A stretch of 64,000 nucleotides of DNA, taken from assembly GCA_039881145.1 (NCBI GenBank), contig JAYKKI010000038.1:6870501-6934500 (forward strand). Reading direction: 5' to 3'. Under the pieces are notes generated by a model. The model saw nothing but the letters and a program-made list of their open reading frames with translations, searched no databases and had not been told where the DNA came from. The translations under genes and the position numbers were made by a program. The stretch comes from Druceiella hillmani (Eukaryota; Arthropoda; Insecta; Lepidoptera; Hepialidae). How positions within the stretch are numbered: position 1 is the stretch's first letter; the number at the start of each line of letters is the position of its first letter. This document shows, one piece after another, positions 39,801 through 52,767 of the stretch.

Positions 39801-42800
39801 CAGAGTCTTTCAGAGTTTTCGTGGAGCAATCTTTATATTTTCTCAATAAACATTTTTTGAATAGCAATCAAAAGAGGGTATCTGTAATACTGATTGATAA
39901 TTACTAAATACAAGAATTTTTTAATTTTGGAATGCAGTTTCAGATCGTTATTTTCATGTATAAGCCAGGCACAAGTATCATGATCTGAAAGTTTAAAGTG
40001 CACAGATGTAACTGAGAAAATAATAAATGTCCAATTGTCAAGGTATTTGTTTGAAGAAACTTTTTATGTTAGTTTTTTAAAAAGTAACAAGTACCGTTTC
40101 TGTTTTATAATGTTGTTCGTCTCATTTTTCTTGCTGCATTGCGACTGACTGTCATCTTCATAGAATCTCTGAATCATTTCGACTACTCTGTTCTTCGTAG
40201 CTTTAGGTTATTTTTCTAGGATTATTGTGTTGTAACTTTTTGTATGTTATAGCGCTGTTACGAAATCGCCATAGTTTATATTTGTCTGCAGTTGGGCTAG
40301 ACAAAAACTTTTTGAAATTAGATTTCTCTTGATGAGTTTTAGCTTTTAAATAACTTTTAGCTTTTGAATAATTTTCGGTTCAACTTCGCCAAACAATGCC
40401 TTTTTGACTAGTTCTTTACTTGGGGTAGGATCTTCAGCTTTCTTTCAATTACTTTTAGGCGTGAGTGCTTTCTTTGCCACCTTAATCCTTTGTTTTATTC
40501 TATTAAATTAATTCTGTTAGGTGTTAAGCCTTTTTTCTGACTGCAATCATAGTGCAAGTTTTCTGCAAGGTTATATTGCTTCGCTTCCTTTGATTACTTA
40601 CCAAGGGACTGATACTGTGACTGGAACGTCATGTGCTTGCACAACATACGCTGCAATAGCTCTGATTTACAAATTGGGTAACACAAAGGAAGTGGCATTT
40701 GCAGATAAGTTCATATCTTATTTTAAAATCTACTGGTTTACATTTACTCATTTGCAGGTTAATCTGTGTAATTTTCAAATCTGTAAGGGGCTAGGGCTTG
40801 ATGGTTAGAGTCATGGACACTAATTTGACTTGAAGAAAACGTAATGATTTTTCTTTTAAATTCATGTTAAATTGATGTTATTAGGTATATACTCTAATTT
40901 TAAACAGCTTTAAAAAACTAAAAGTATATTAAATGAATTTTTTTTCGAAATATGGATGCATATGGTGGCAGCCATGGCTAGTGATTAATATTTGGGGTAA
41001 TTAGAAAGGATTACAGAAGTACGATGTATTATTATTTCAAAGTCAGGATAATAAAAAAAAATTTTGGTGTGTGCTTGTGACTACACAATAGAAGTGAACA
41101 CTTCTAATTTTAAATAAATTTGAATACATTATAATAATAATTACATCGATGTAATATGATGGATATCAGTTTGGCGAGTCAGGAACAATGTGCGATTATT
41201 TTAAAATACAATAACATGCGTATGAAACAAAATAAAATATTAAACATTACCTGTATAAATCTCCTGAAATATTACACCAATTATATAAAATAACTATTAT
41301 ATTAAGTTATACCCAAATAAAGTATTAATAAAAAATAAAACGTAATTCTTGAAATAATGTACTCTGTGTTAGACAGTGAATTCGTTTGTCTGACACCTAA
41401 GGGCCCAAGTTTACCCATAAGAATGAAACAATAGATTTATGGAAACTGAAGTATGTTATAACTACTTTAGATTAAAATTTAATTAAATATTTTAGTAAAA
41501 GTGCGCATGACGGATCTCAAAAAGTAGTTTACTTGCCCGATGCCGTAAGGAGCCAAGTTTACTCGATTCAGTGTCATCAATTTGAGTGTGACAGCATCAC
41601 CGATCCGAGCGTTACAGTTAATTTTAGTTCAATGCTCAGAAGATGTGTGCAGGTGCACCAAAAGAAGTTTTCACTTTAAAAATGCATTTTGATCTTTTAC
41701 TTAGCAACAAAATAATATATAAATTCATTTTAATCAAATGAAAAGTGCAGCAGACATAGAGTTGCTCGAATTTTATGGAATCACCCATATATATGTGGAA
41801 TATTAATGAAAAAAAATAAGAATGAATAGAACTTACATAACGAGGGTTCCATACACATTTAAGTACTTATAGACATTTAATGGTAAATAATATTTCTGTT
41901 AAACTATTATTAATTTTTCATAACGTAACTATATTGCCTTCTATATCTTTCACAGGCGTAGAACATGGTGGAGATTTAAAAAATCATAAGATCTGGGATA
42001 ATCATTATAGTTTTCCTACAAACTTTGGGTGGGCTTTTAAAAACCCATATTTTTGTCATAATTTCCGATACTACTCAAAATTCTATTCCAATTGGGGGGA
42101 ATATAATTTTTTATGTATTTTTCAGTATAACTTTAAGCATATATAATACCAAAAATTATGAAAAAAAATATTTTTGCAACCCTTATAACTAGTTCTTTCA
42201 AATGACAGCACACTATATGTGGAATAAAAAATTTTTTTGTCATGTATTCAATTTGTCCTCCAAACATTTCCAAATTAATATTTTTGAGTTTTAGCGTGTG
42301 ATGTGATGGACAGGTGGACAGACACATGAGCGATCTTATAAGGATCCCATTGTTCATTTTGAGGTATGAAACCTAAAAATTATAATTATTTTCCATAAAA
42401 CTATAACGAAGACTGTGAAACCAGAGAAAAAGGAGATGAAATGACTTTACAGAGTACTTTTTTAACATATTTGCAATTAATATTGTAAAAAAACAGATGT
42501 CTGACAGTGCCTTTAACATAATATATACAAGGCAGCCACAATACAATGACTGAAGAGACTTTTTGCAATTTCGAAATTAATTTTTGCAATCAGCAATATT
42601 TTATCTTGCTATCTGTTTTCCCTAGTTCACAAGGATCTAAACTACGTTATGTATCACTACCAACGATGATAAAATCCTGTTCCGATTTTGTCACCAGCCC
42701 CCTAATCATAAGGAGGGATGATGTAATATTTGTCAAGAAACAATTGATTTACGACAATTTCAGGTACTAAGTACACTTGACAAAATTTTTGCTACTGATT

Positions 42801-45800
42801 AAATATGATTGCAATTTATATAAGGGAATATTAACATTTTCATTATTCTTAATATGCATGGGTGGAATGGGTGCCATCTTGCCTACAGTGATATTTGTTT
42901 CAGTAAATGGTTTAAATGTTAAATTTATCTTATAGTATGGTAGTTAAGGATCTGATAGCAATAAAATATTTTTTTAGAGTTATTTGACTGATTTGTAACA
43001 AAAAATATGTTTTTCAATGTAATTTGGCAAATTATGATTAGATTTCGTCTTTTACTTTTCTTTACGGACAAAGTCACGATGGGCAGCTAGTTATTAATAT
43101 TATGAGCACCGCAGGACGAATATTTGAATGAATCATGACAACTAACTGAAGACGATTATTATGAAGTAAGGCGCTGACTACGTTCACAGTGCTAAGTGAA
43201 ATTGAAATGGGGACTTTAAATATTTTTAATACAATGTGCATTTAATATTCATTAGCAGGAACTCTAGATATAATTGAAATTTTATTTGTTTACCACTAAC
43301 TTTTAATTATAAATAAGTACTGTCACAGAAACAGTTGCTGTTTTTTAAACAGGAAAAGAAAATGAAATTAATTTCTTTTTGTATTTTGCTTAGTATAAAG
43401 GTATCTATTCAAACAAATAAACAGAATGGCTTTGATTTTTTTCTAGGAATTTTATTGGAAGTTTGATTCACACTCGTTGAATTATTAGATTTATTTGCAT
43501 TGTTTATAGATTTAATCAATATTGTTGGTCATCTACCATATCTTTATAGATATATAAACTTCATTGGCCTTGAGCATTGTGAAAGGTTGGCATAGAATAC
43601 ACTGCAATAAGTTTCATTACATTGATTCCTCATTCAGTTCTAAATTGAATAATTAGACTATAAAGGACAAAGCCTAGGAGTGATTGGTTGTTTTGGTGGA
43701 CAGTGCTTACTAGTAGTAATTCAAACCAAAAATAATATAATAGTGAAATAATGAGGTTATATTCTTTTAAATTTTATCATTTGTTTCATTTCAGGTATTG
43801 ACAAAGTAAAAATCATATAAAAGACATCTATTACCGTTTCTTAAAATTACTGTCCACAATTACTTATGTTACAATTTATTTGATTATCTAATTAAAGGGT
43901 TAGAATTCAGATTGTATTATGTGCAAAAAAATATATTTTTTTGCTTATCTATTTTCGTATCTATTTCATAATGTTTGGCTTTAATACATAGTGTTTTCTC
44001 CGAGATTCTAATATATTTGCAGACAATACCTTTTCGAAAACTGTAAAAATAGTAATTCTTTTATTCTCATATACTTTTTGCAGTTGGCTAATTTTTTCTC
44101 AATGTTATAAATTCTGCACATTTATTTGCCTTGTTTCCAATGATTTTTATCTAATCTTAAGTCCCACTCAGTGGGGGCGGTATGCACCGAGTGCCATTCG
44201 TTTGGGTGTGACACCCGGTTGCGGAAAAAAAAAAAACTTACAAAACTTAAAAACTTATAAAATTTACTTAAAACCTTTTAAAATTCAATTGATTCCTTTT
44301 AAAATGTTATCTATGTACTATGTACTGGAGGGTGCCCTAGATTTGTCCTAACGATAAGTAACATAGTCATATAAAATATAAAAAAGTGTATTAATCTGGC
44401 TATACTGAAAAAATATTTATATTTCAATAAGTCCCGAATAATTCAGATAGTAAATTAAGGCACAGATGTATTCATTTATTTGGATGTAAATGGTGTATTA
44501 TTAAGTATACATGACTGACAAAAGCAACACCACAATAATACCAACGAACTTACAACAGTGCCAATTTTAAAACTCTAATTTTTAAGCCGAATATACTGTA
44601 CACCCACATTGTAACAAGTTAAGTTTGAATTGAAATGATATGAAAACAAAAAAATGCATTGATTAACACATAAATTGAACGAGAAAAGAAGACTTTATGA
44701 TTAATTAATTATAAGTAAAGGAATTTTTTAAAAATGATTTTAGTAGTTTTTTTCAAATTTAGTCAAGTTATCATTTGAAATCTGCTTTATCATTAACACA
44801 GTATAACCACTAAGTTGTCACTATGGAATAGATGGGCAGTATGGCTCGGTTGGGGGTTAACGCAAAATTGTTACTTGTCGCCTGTGTCATTTCTCATTTC
44901 TTTCGTGAACTGTGATCGGTGTGAAGTGTTTATTGATATTGTTTTATAAATGAGTTGAGAAGATATTTAAAAAAAAACTAAAACCAACATGCTTTTAGTT
45001 AACCAAGGTAAGTGGTTAGTTCAACAATTTGTAACTTTACAACTTAATAGTTCAGTAACTCTCTCTTTAGCCAATTAGTTCAATGAGTGGAGTCTTTAAT
45101 TAATAAAGTATAATTATTATGAAATATTGGTATATTCTAATTTATGACGTGAATGATATTAATTGAGAATATTTTTTTAGAGTATGTGTATTAAATACAT
45201 AAAAAGAGATAAAATGGAGTACCTCAGAGCATGTCCATCCATCTTTAAATATGTTACAAAAATGATCACAGCCAAAATTCATCAAAAAAATTTATTTCAG
45301 ACAATATTAACTATGATTCAGGCAATATCAACTTATCTTCAGGAAGCACCAGGAATAATACAGAATTAATGATGACAACCCATCAAGAAGACAATCAGAC
45401 AAAAATACTGAAAATTAATACTGATTATGTTGTTACTATCAAAGACAAAACTTACGTGAATGAATTGTTTCAGGATTTGAGAGATGTGTCACATTGGAGT
45501 ATTCGTTCCTGATAATATTCTCATTGAGATCCGGTCCTGATAATGTTCGCATTGCGATCATAAAAAAAGAAGTGGACATTTTAGAAGCGGAGACGGGCCC
45601 TTTGCAACTTTTGTATCTAATTCAATTATTTTATGTGTGTTAGGTACAGGTTAAAAGTAATAGGTGATGTTACTTTTAACCTGTACCTAACACACATCTT
45701 TCAAAAGAAATCTTTCAAAAGAATGGTGTTATAAAGAGACGCCAAATGGTGAACAAATTTTGCGGTCATGGATGGTTTACTCTCCTGTAACTAATAACTT

Positions 45801-48800
45801 GTACTGCTTCTGTTGTCATTTATTTGCTGTTACGAATAGTACAAATACAAGAGCTACATTTCCAACTAGATTTCAGAAGTTGCTGACCATGACATGACAT
45901 GAAAACTTTGTAAATGAGGTTAAAATTGAATAAAACAATAGATGACGTAGCTTTTCAATTGGTGGATACAGAAAAACAGAAATAGAAGCATCTTTTATCT
46001 AATCATTTAGATATAACTTTAATTCAGACTAAACAAAACTTGACATTTAGTAGACAAGGCTCTACGAATAAAGGCAATTTCCTAGAACTAATCAAACTAA
46101 AGTATGATGTAGTATTGAAAGAATACATCTTGAACTTGGAGTATGGAAAATCACCAAAAGAATCATATTTGTCACCAGTTAAACAAAATGAATTCATAAA
46201 TGTTTCAAGCGAACCACGTAAAATCTAAACTTGTCAACGAAATTAAATTGGGCAAATGTCTGAAGTGATTCGTTATACGAAAATTTTGTAATAGAAAAAG
46301 GAAAAAAACCGCTGATTTAAGTAATGAAATTCTTAAGAAACTTGAAAATGACAGTTTAGATGTTTTAATAATTCGTTTCCAAAGTTATAACATTACAGCT
46401 GTTAGCAGCGACATAGTTTGAGGTGTACAAGCTATTATTAAAGAAAAAACCAGTAAAGCAATTTTTATTGGATGTATTTATCATTCAGTTAATTTATGTG
46501 GCCAATGCTCATTTGCACAAAAACGTATCTTGTGTAATATTTTTTGGAACAATAGATACAATTTTTTTTCTGCTTCTGCTAGCCGCTGGCAAGTGCTTAT
46601 CAAACACAGCAAAGCATCTATTAAAAGACTCAACTATGCGTTGGAGTGCTCCTTATACTAAAAGTACTGATAGAAAATTTTTATGGGATCATGGCTGCAA
46701 TTGAGGAATTATGTGATCAATAAGAAAATTTTTACAACCGAGATGTTATATAGAACATTATGCCTGCTGTGTGTAATTTCACATTTCCTTATTATCTTTA
46801 AGGGAAATAAATTGTTTTCAATTTGCATTATAAAATAAGGTTTGAGTGATGATCAATTATTTATAAAATTTATATTGAAGAAAAAAAAACGGGGCCATAT
46901 GTTTGAAGAGGTAATAGGTCTTGTTGCAAAAAAATCGAAGGATTACGACATTCCAATAGAAAGACGAGTTTGTTGTAAAAAATGATTGGCCGGTGAGTTG
47001 GTCACTGATGCAGGACTCACACTAAGATCTGAGCTTCAAAAAGACATATGGGAATGTTTTGACCGATACAGTGTTGAATTCCGAATTAGATCAAAATCCA
47101 TCCAAGATGTATTCTGTTTCGACTGCATTGTTTGAGGTTATGCAGACAAACACTTTGCATTTGACAACCACTGATGAGTTGAAATAAGCTGTATCAAAAT
47201 TTATCAGTTCTCAACCTTGGTATCTCTAAGAGGGGTTCTGAAGCAGAAGTCCTCTTAGAAAAAAAAAGCAGCTAATGTTAAATTTTCTGATTCAGAAATC
47301 ATCTCTAGATTTTTTGAAATTCTTTGTAGAATGGGATTTTACAGAATCTATTCCAAATCTCTCAAATAGGCCCTACAGCTTTGGGTGCTTTGTCAGTTGG
47401 CCCTTTCTCAGTATTTTGCCAACCAAATCGAGACACTTCTCATAAATCGAGATCCCTGGGAAACCCGTTTCTGACCTGATAATCCATAGCACAATCACAA
47501 GGACATCCTTTTTACATGACCAAATTGTCGTAGTATCCCTATAAATTTTCATCCATACACCTTTTTTCAATTCCACTCGTTTCCTTCTCACACTATTCTT
47601 TATACTATCATAAATTTTATACCACACTTATTTCCCAGGTAAAGCATTTCCTCTGCGTTAACTCTACGCTCATTCTGCTTTTGCCATATCCGACTTACCC
47701 TTCGATATATTAATATGAAAGAATATATGTATAATAAAACAAAACTATTATTATATAATTTGCTCTAGATACACCTTTTCCCCAGCTCCTAGCCACTGGT
47801 GTTTTTGCTAAAAATTAACATGCGCCACTGACTTTTTATCTTCTGTAACTAGCTCTCCTCTGAAATTGAAAGGGTGTTAGCTCATGTGCTAGCCAAATGG
47901 AATGTTTTCGCTTCTTAAAGCATGAAACTTAAACTTAAAGCATTAAGTTGTTTTTCCATTGCAGTATAATAGCATAAATATACCTTCACCCATCGTTGTG
48001 TAAATATTGCGTGATACTTCGCTGGTTTTTTGCCCTAAACAACATTCACAAAGAAAGAGTTCTTTAAGTTCACTTTGAAATACTTCTATTGTTAATTGAT
48101 TCTTTACACGCCATTTACTCAATTGCAAACTATACAGAAGTTTGAATACCGCACTCTTTATTTGTCCTACAAAAAGTGGCAGATTTATAAGTCAGCCAAC
48201 CTAATATTTTGTAAGAATTATAGGTACATTTTCATAATTTTGTTATTTTCAACTTTTAGAGGAAAGTGTAAATTTTTTAAATATATACTTTTGGTTATAT
48301 TATTTAAACTTATAATGGCTCCTACACATTATGCTGCTGGCTTTGTCGCCACTATAAATAGGCCATTGCTTTCTGGCAGAAAGCTGTGGAGCATCATTTC
48401 ATTTGTGAATGTCTGCTATGCGCGTGCTGTACATTTTCTATTTCTAATTAATAATGGACAATGAAGTAAACATCACCATAATAGTCGTGGCATTGCAAAC
48501 AGTTTCAAAGAAAGAGGAGATTTTGGGTATGGCCAAGTTCACAATACAGAAAGTGTCAAAACGGTACTGCCATGTTAGAAAATTATAGAAAAGATGATAA
48601 TGTAACAATTCATTTTTGGTTTTTTATGAATGGCTAAATAGCACTGAAACTTCATTGTCAAAAAAGATGCAACTTAGAGGAAATCCCTACTTGCAAAAGG
48701 AGAGGTTAGGATTCACATTAATGTTTTAGCCAAAGGAGATGGTTACGGGAGCCTTGACGAACTATTTAATTCTACTATAATTTCTGTCTACTATAATTCT

Positions 48801-51800
48801 CGATGTCAAAGAGATTATATTAAGGTAAATATGAATATTTTTAGAACTATGGAATGAATGAGGGTATCAAGTGACCTTACTAGATTAGTACTTTTACAGT
48901 TTAGTAGTAACCAAACAATATGATTAGCTTTATTGACACACTTTTTTTTATTATAAAGTAAATCTTTCAACTCGATTTTCACCCACTTCCTGATGTCGTA
49001 TTGACTTGCAATCTTACCTGCCCTTCTATTATTATTTTAATTATTGTTATTATTTTATTTTCCCCTTTCTAGTGCATTTCAAATATTTTCAAAGGGTGTT
49101 TTCCAATTTTGTTAAAGTGTTTATTTATTTTTAAATTTTACATAGACGAGAGATGGCTTATAGTTTCTTGATGGCTTATAGTGATTGTGGTATAATTGGC
49201 GGAAAACATAGGTGCACACAAAGCCCTGATAATAGCGGCTTAGAATGTTTAAATTATAAATAGTATTTCAGTATTGATTTGTTAGCTTTAGTCTTTGCTA
49301 AATATAATTTTTTATATCTCTATATAAAAAATCAGGGGGAGATTTTATATGGCGGTGTTCTCAGAAAGGTTTGGCGTTGTTCTCAGATTTTCGACGGCGG
49401 TGTTCTCGGCTCTCTTTTTGATAATTACAAAATAAATCAGTTTGTCTACCAACACTGAGACTGTCACTGAGACGCATCATGAGTTTACCATATTTTTTCT
49501 TCAGAGATGATGCTTTTCCAATTTCGCTTAACATAATGATACCATACAATGATACCACCAGTGATACCCAATGATGAACATAATGATACCATACAATGAT
49601 ACCAGCAATGATACAATGATACCCAATGATACCACAGGCAGTATGAATGAGGGTCTCATGAGAGAATTTGTAGTATTGGCGATTTTACAAAAGTAGCTAA
49701 TTAGCAAACAGAAAATAAAACTTGCACCAATTGCTTACGTATGCCTGCATAATTTTATAAGAATATTAACACCATCGGATCAAAATGTTGAAATGGCTCA
49801 GAATTTCAAATCTTTAGATGTTAGAACTGAGTTAATGAATTATTTTATTTCAGAATAAGCACAACCTCTATGGCAAAATTATTTTTCATAAAGAAAATAT
49901 ATCATTGTATTGTAGCCAAGGTTTAGTTTTACTAGTTAACATCATTTCCATAAAGAAATATTTAATTATAACATAAACGTAATACACGTTTTGTAAAACT
50001 TTGTTTCGGAAGTGTGTAAAATCACCTCAATATAATTTAAGTTTTAAACATTAATTATTATTTATAGTTTTAAACATTAATTTTGATTTATAATTCAATA
50101 AACATAACTCTTGAAATGTTTGTTTTAATTATTTTCTAAAAATGTACAGAGGCTATCCTGTGATTCTGTATGCGCAGTATCACTAAAACTAAAATTTGGT
50201 TGATTCGAGGAAGAATGCAAGTTGCTAGCAGTTCTAGAAGCAGTGAAATATCCTGGAGGGACCATACTCAAAGAAGGATTTTGATAGTTTCAAACTCCCA
50301 TTTCACCTTGATAAATAATGTTTTGTATGTGATGCTGTTGATGTAGTGACTGGATCTATTCACCATATTTTAGTTGCTATATGTATGCCAAACGTAGAAG
50401 CTTCATTGCGTATAAATGTAGATGCCGATATATCTTTTAATATTTTGAAAGCTTGCGAAATATGACCATGATGACAGCAGCATCTTTTTCGTGAATTATA
50501 TGGTGTTTATTGCTGTTGCTGTGATTCCGTAAGTTATAAAAAATTAGAAGTAGAAGTTGTTAGAGAAATGTTTCATCTCAATATAGCTCATTTGATAAAT
50601 TATTTAAATATACCCATGACTGCCTACAACCTGTTATTAGTGGTAGGTAAAATGTCTTGCTAAATATAATTTACGTGATAGTATCAAAGGTGTTACAATT
50701 GTGAATTTCATTTAAACAACATTATTTAAAGGGTGATATGGGGTTTGGGTTTAGGATCCAACTATGAATATTGTAGTTAGGGTACTTATGACAATGAAAT
50801 AATTATGATAATGAAATAACTAAAAAATTATTTCAATATTTGTGTTCCTATCAGAGGTAATTATCTAAGGAATTATTTCATTTTCGTCGTTATTTTATCT
50901 AAGAAAACATTATAGATCTTGTTATGTGAATTCTAAGTGGTACTAATTTTTGACCAAAATGTTTATGTTGCTATAATTGTCACGACGGTGTGAGTAGGCA
51001 AAAATATTAACGAATTTAAATTACATATAAAAATGTTTCACTATTTATTATTTGTAGCATTTTATTTTTGGTTCACAAGAAATTCACTGCCTTGTAAACG
51101 AGCCACTTTAGTTCGCTGACATCTTTTTTGTCTGCACCCTGTTTTCTTAACTTGTCTAGCTTCTTTTTCCTGATAGCAATATATTGAAACAAAATTGTTA
51201 TTACTTTCTGCCGGTCAATTCATTTGTTTTTGTTCTTGTAGTCAGAATATTTGGGAATTACAATATTTAATTCTCATGAAATTTTTTTATCAGAAGTAAC
51301 GCGGCTTCACAATCATAATTAAAACGTATTCCATGCGGTATTTTCTTTGTGTGCTGCACTCCACAACACTAGTCATAAGCTCGAATGCCAGGAGTGAATT
51401 GCTGCTTGTGCCCACTTATTGTCCGCTGGATAAACAGTGGCCACATAGCTCCATAGTGCAGCAGAGTTACTGGGTTAGATATCTACCAGCAAGCTACTGA
51501 TATGCCTGCTGATATGGCCACCGAGCATAATGTGTAGGAGCCTTGTTGTTTTATAAAGTAAATTAAGGGAAATTATTATATTGAATGATTATATTGTTGA
51601 GGGAATATGTTCAGGATCATGGAAACAAAGTAATTAAAGAATAAATATGTAAAATTTTCTTACCCTTTTTTGTCGAAATATTGTTCTTCAAAATTTGTCT
51701 ATATGAATTGATGGAATGATTTAGAATTGAGAGTTCTAACATTTTATAAACGTACACAAACTGTATTATTAAGTTTGTATAATATTTGATAGTTATTATT

Positions 51801-52767
51801 TAGATTTCAGATAATAAGGTACAACTTTTTTGTTAAAAATTTATATGGAGGTCTGAATCATTCTGATAACGTGTTTGAGTTAATGTAGCAATCTCTTTGG
51901 TTTTTCATCAAAGTTGACTAAGAGTTTTTAGTAGGTTTGCCCTTTTTCTTTCTGTTTGTTAATAGCAATTACGAGTGATGGAAGCTAAAATACATAAGGT
52001 TCTTTCTGTGGAAAAATCTCAAGCCTATGCACCAATAAAAAGGACTCTTTTTAGCAGGTATTATCCTAGTGCAGGTATGTATTTTTTTATTTGTATTTAG
52101 CATGCTGGGAATTGAGTATTTTTATTTGGTCTCTCGCAAACTAATAAATCATAACCTTGCATGTACTTTTTTTTTTAATTATGAAAAATTTTGTGATTCC
52201 TTGAAATCAAGTTTCAATCTGACATTTGTGTCGTTGAGTTATATTAAACTCTTTTGTTATAAATTTGACGATTTACTCATTTATCTTATTGAATTTTGGC
52301 AGTTTTAGTTTGAGAAGAAATCTGTTTACTGAATGTTGACAATGTACAAGAGACTGAATTAAACATTGAAGTGGAATCATTTTCTTAAATTTATTTTCAG
52401 TGCTTTACTAATTACCTACTATAATTACCTAATAACTATACTTAACTCATGTTTCTTGGTATTGCTGTGATTATTGTATTGTTTAACTTTAAAACTTGGC
52501 CATTTTTAATAAAACCTTTAATAAATATTTGCTTCTGAACAGAGTAAGAAGAGTTTCACTAGATAATATATAAAATGTAGTTTGTAATACGAGACTGAGC
52601 AAAAAATTTTATTTGATTCTTAACTTTTATATATTACTTTGCAGACGAACGTTTATTGGAATATGATATTGATGCTGTACTTTTTGATAAACAATCACCA
52701 TTTCAAAAGATCCAAATTGTGCATTCAAAGAGCCTTGGAAATATGCTAGTTTTAGATGAACTTCAAA
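36577..52767 (+). CDS. SMS: Spermine synthase, 5' part (exons 1-3; gene continues past window)
   Basis: Spermine synthase transfers an aminopropyl group from decarboxylated S-adenosylmethionine to spermidine in the cytosol. Three exons splice in frame (phases 0 and 1, all GT-AG). Exon 1 (94 residues) is the N-terminal AdoMetDC-like dimerisation domain, with LLLDFSL near the start and [17 protein letters not shown] at residues 66-82. Exon 2 is the linker ending SRYYPSAD. Exon 3 opens the aminopropyltransferase fold with [14 protein letters not shown] and [12 protein letters not shown], as in animal SMS. The ATG has A at -3 and an in-frame TGA 12 bases upstream. Not seen before 64 kb: the GGGDGG nucleotide-binding motif and the catalytic aspartates, so the rest of the gene lies to the right. 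Intron 1 is 15.1 kb. The assignment is secure. Confidence 0.94.
37348..37381. repeat. Perfect hairpin, 15-bp arms, 4-base loop
   Basis: CCAAAATGGCATAGT, loop GTTA, ACTATGCCATTTTGG. Not a terminator context (intron of a eukaryotic gene). Related ATGGCATAGTTGTTA occurs at 37186-37200. Confidence 0.9.
38881..41790 (-). mobile_element. 2.9-kb inverted-repeat DNA transposon, unclassified
   Basis: Ends are imperfect inverted repeats of about 30 bp. Left: TATGGGTGATTCCATAATAT; right, read inward: TATGGGTGATTCCATAAAAT; both continue to GCAACT. Flanks are AT-rich, so the exact target duplication (perhaps 4 bp, ATAT) is ambiguous. A decayed minus-strand transposase lies inside. A Sola-like affiliation is possible from the short duplication but I cannot support it further. 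Confidence 0.7.
39540..40420 (-). pseudogene. Decayed transposase of an unclassified DDE-like family
   Basis: Minus-strand pieces in order: [74 protein letters not shown] (Ser-Asp-Gly...Gln-x-Lys-Asn, probably the second catalytic Asp block), and [14 protein letters not shown] know this order from a repeated, mostly unnamed protein family of arthropods and other invertebrates, but cannot attach it to a named superfamily. Many frame breaks. It lies inside a pair of terminal inverted repeats, which supports a transposon origin. Confidence 0.6.
44166..44232. repeat. GC-rich segment ending in A-tract, possibly a SINE end
   Basis: A 60-base GC-rich patch (GTGGGGGCGGTATGCACC and so on) ends in a run of about 12 A. 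It could be a small retroposon 3' end. No A/B boxes or target duplication could be confirmed. Confidence 0.25.
45500..47300 (+). pseudogene. ZMYM1/TTF-finger hAT-type transposase relic
   Basis: The clearest piece, at about 45729-45885, reads [18 protein letters not shown] followed by [12 protein letters not shown], the TTF-type zinc finger (CFCC) at the N-terminus of ZMYM1-like hAT proteins. At about 46440-46640, [32 protein letters not shown] and SRWQVLIKH match the catalytic core (normally C.AHSLNL...FF...RW), with [10 protein letters not shown] in another frame. Later pieces such as [14 protein letters not shown] are weak. Stops and frameshifts throughout. Candidate ends CAGT...GGCTCGG (44837) and CTAGCCACTG (47798) look alike as inverted repeats but lack a convincing target duplication. 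Confidence 0.7.
45633..45697. repeat. Perfect hairpin, 28-bp arms, 9-base loop
   Basis: Arms at 45633-45660 and 45670-45697 are exact reverse complements (ATGTGTGTTAGGTACAGG and on). It interrupts the hAT relic just before the CFCC finger. A two-copy direct repeat of about 14 bp (TCTTTCAAAAGAA) follows immediately. Confidence 0.95.
49532..49634. repeat. AATGATACC minisatellite
   Basis: Irregular array of AATGATACC-type words, including a 30-base segment repeated after about 46 bp (CATAATGATACCATACAATG at 49532 and 49578). It is preceded (49350-49415) by three copies of GGCGGTGTTCTC-like words. Confidence 0.85.
51966..52074 (+). CDS. SMS: Spermine synthase exon 2 (interdomain linker)
   Basis: 36 codons plus one base. 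The acceptor has a good pyrimidine tract ending gttaatag|CAA; the donor is GCAG|GTATGT. It encodes a charged helix followed by [16 protein letters not shown], equivalent to the conserved linker ending in (D/S)RYxPxAD. TLFS replaces the more usual GG.IDR-type residues, a small oddity just before the fold begins. Confidence 0.9.
52075..52644 (+). other. SMS: Spermine synthase intron 2 (570 bp)
   Basis: GTATGT donor, tactttgcag acceptor. Contains nothing else recognisable. Confidence 0.88.
52645..52767 (+). CDS. SMS: Spermine synthase exon 3 (start of aminopropyltransferase domain)
   Basis: The acceptor is actttgcag|ACG; with the previous base it gives Asp, then [20 protein letters not shown]. 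It ends NMLVLDELQ plus one base at A|GTAAGA. The next exon should begin by completing an Asn codon; none is recognisable before the window ends. Confidence 0.93.

Larger units (their letters stand above)
36859..51965 (+). other. SMS: Spermine synthase intron 1 (15.1 kb)
   Basis: Donor GAG|GTAAGG, acceptor gttaatag. It contains an unclassified inverted-repeat transposon (38881-41790), a ZMYM1-type hAT relic (45500-47300) and small repeats. The stretches 36904-38880, 41791-45180 and 47640-51960 hold no recognisable gene. Confidence 0.8.

Noticed and set aside
43060..43110. Helitron-like 3' end (GATGGGCAGCTAGT)
   Set aside because: No matching 5' end or coding remnant nearby; a single short match is not enough.
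48096..48464. 122-codon plus-strand frame
   Set aside because: Hydrophobic, AT-driven, no domain or splice support.
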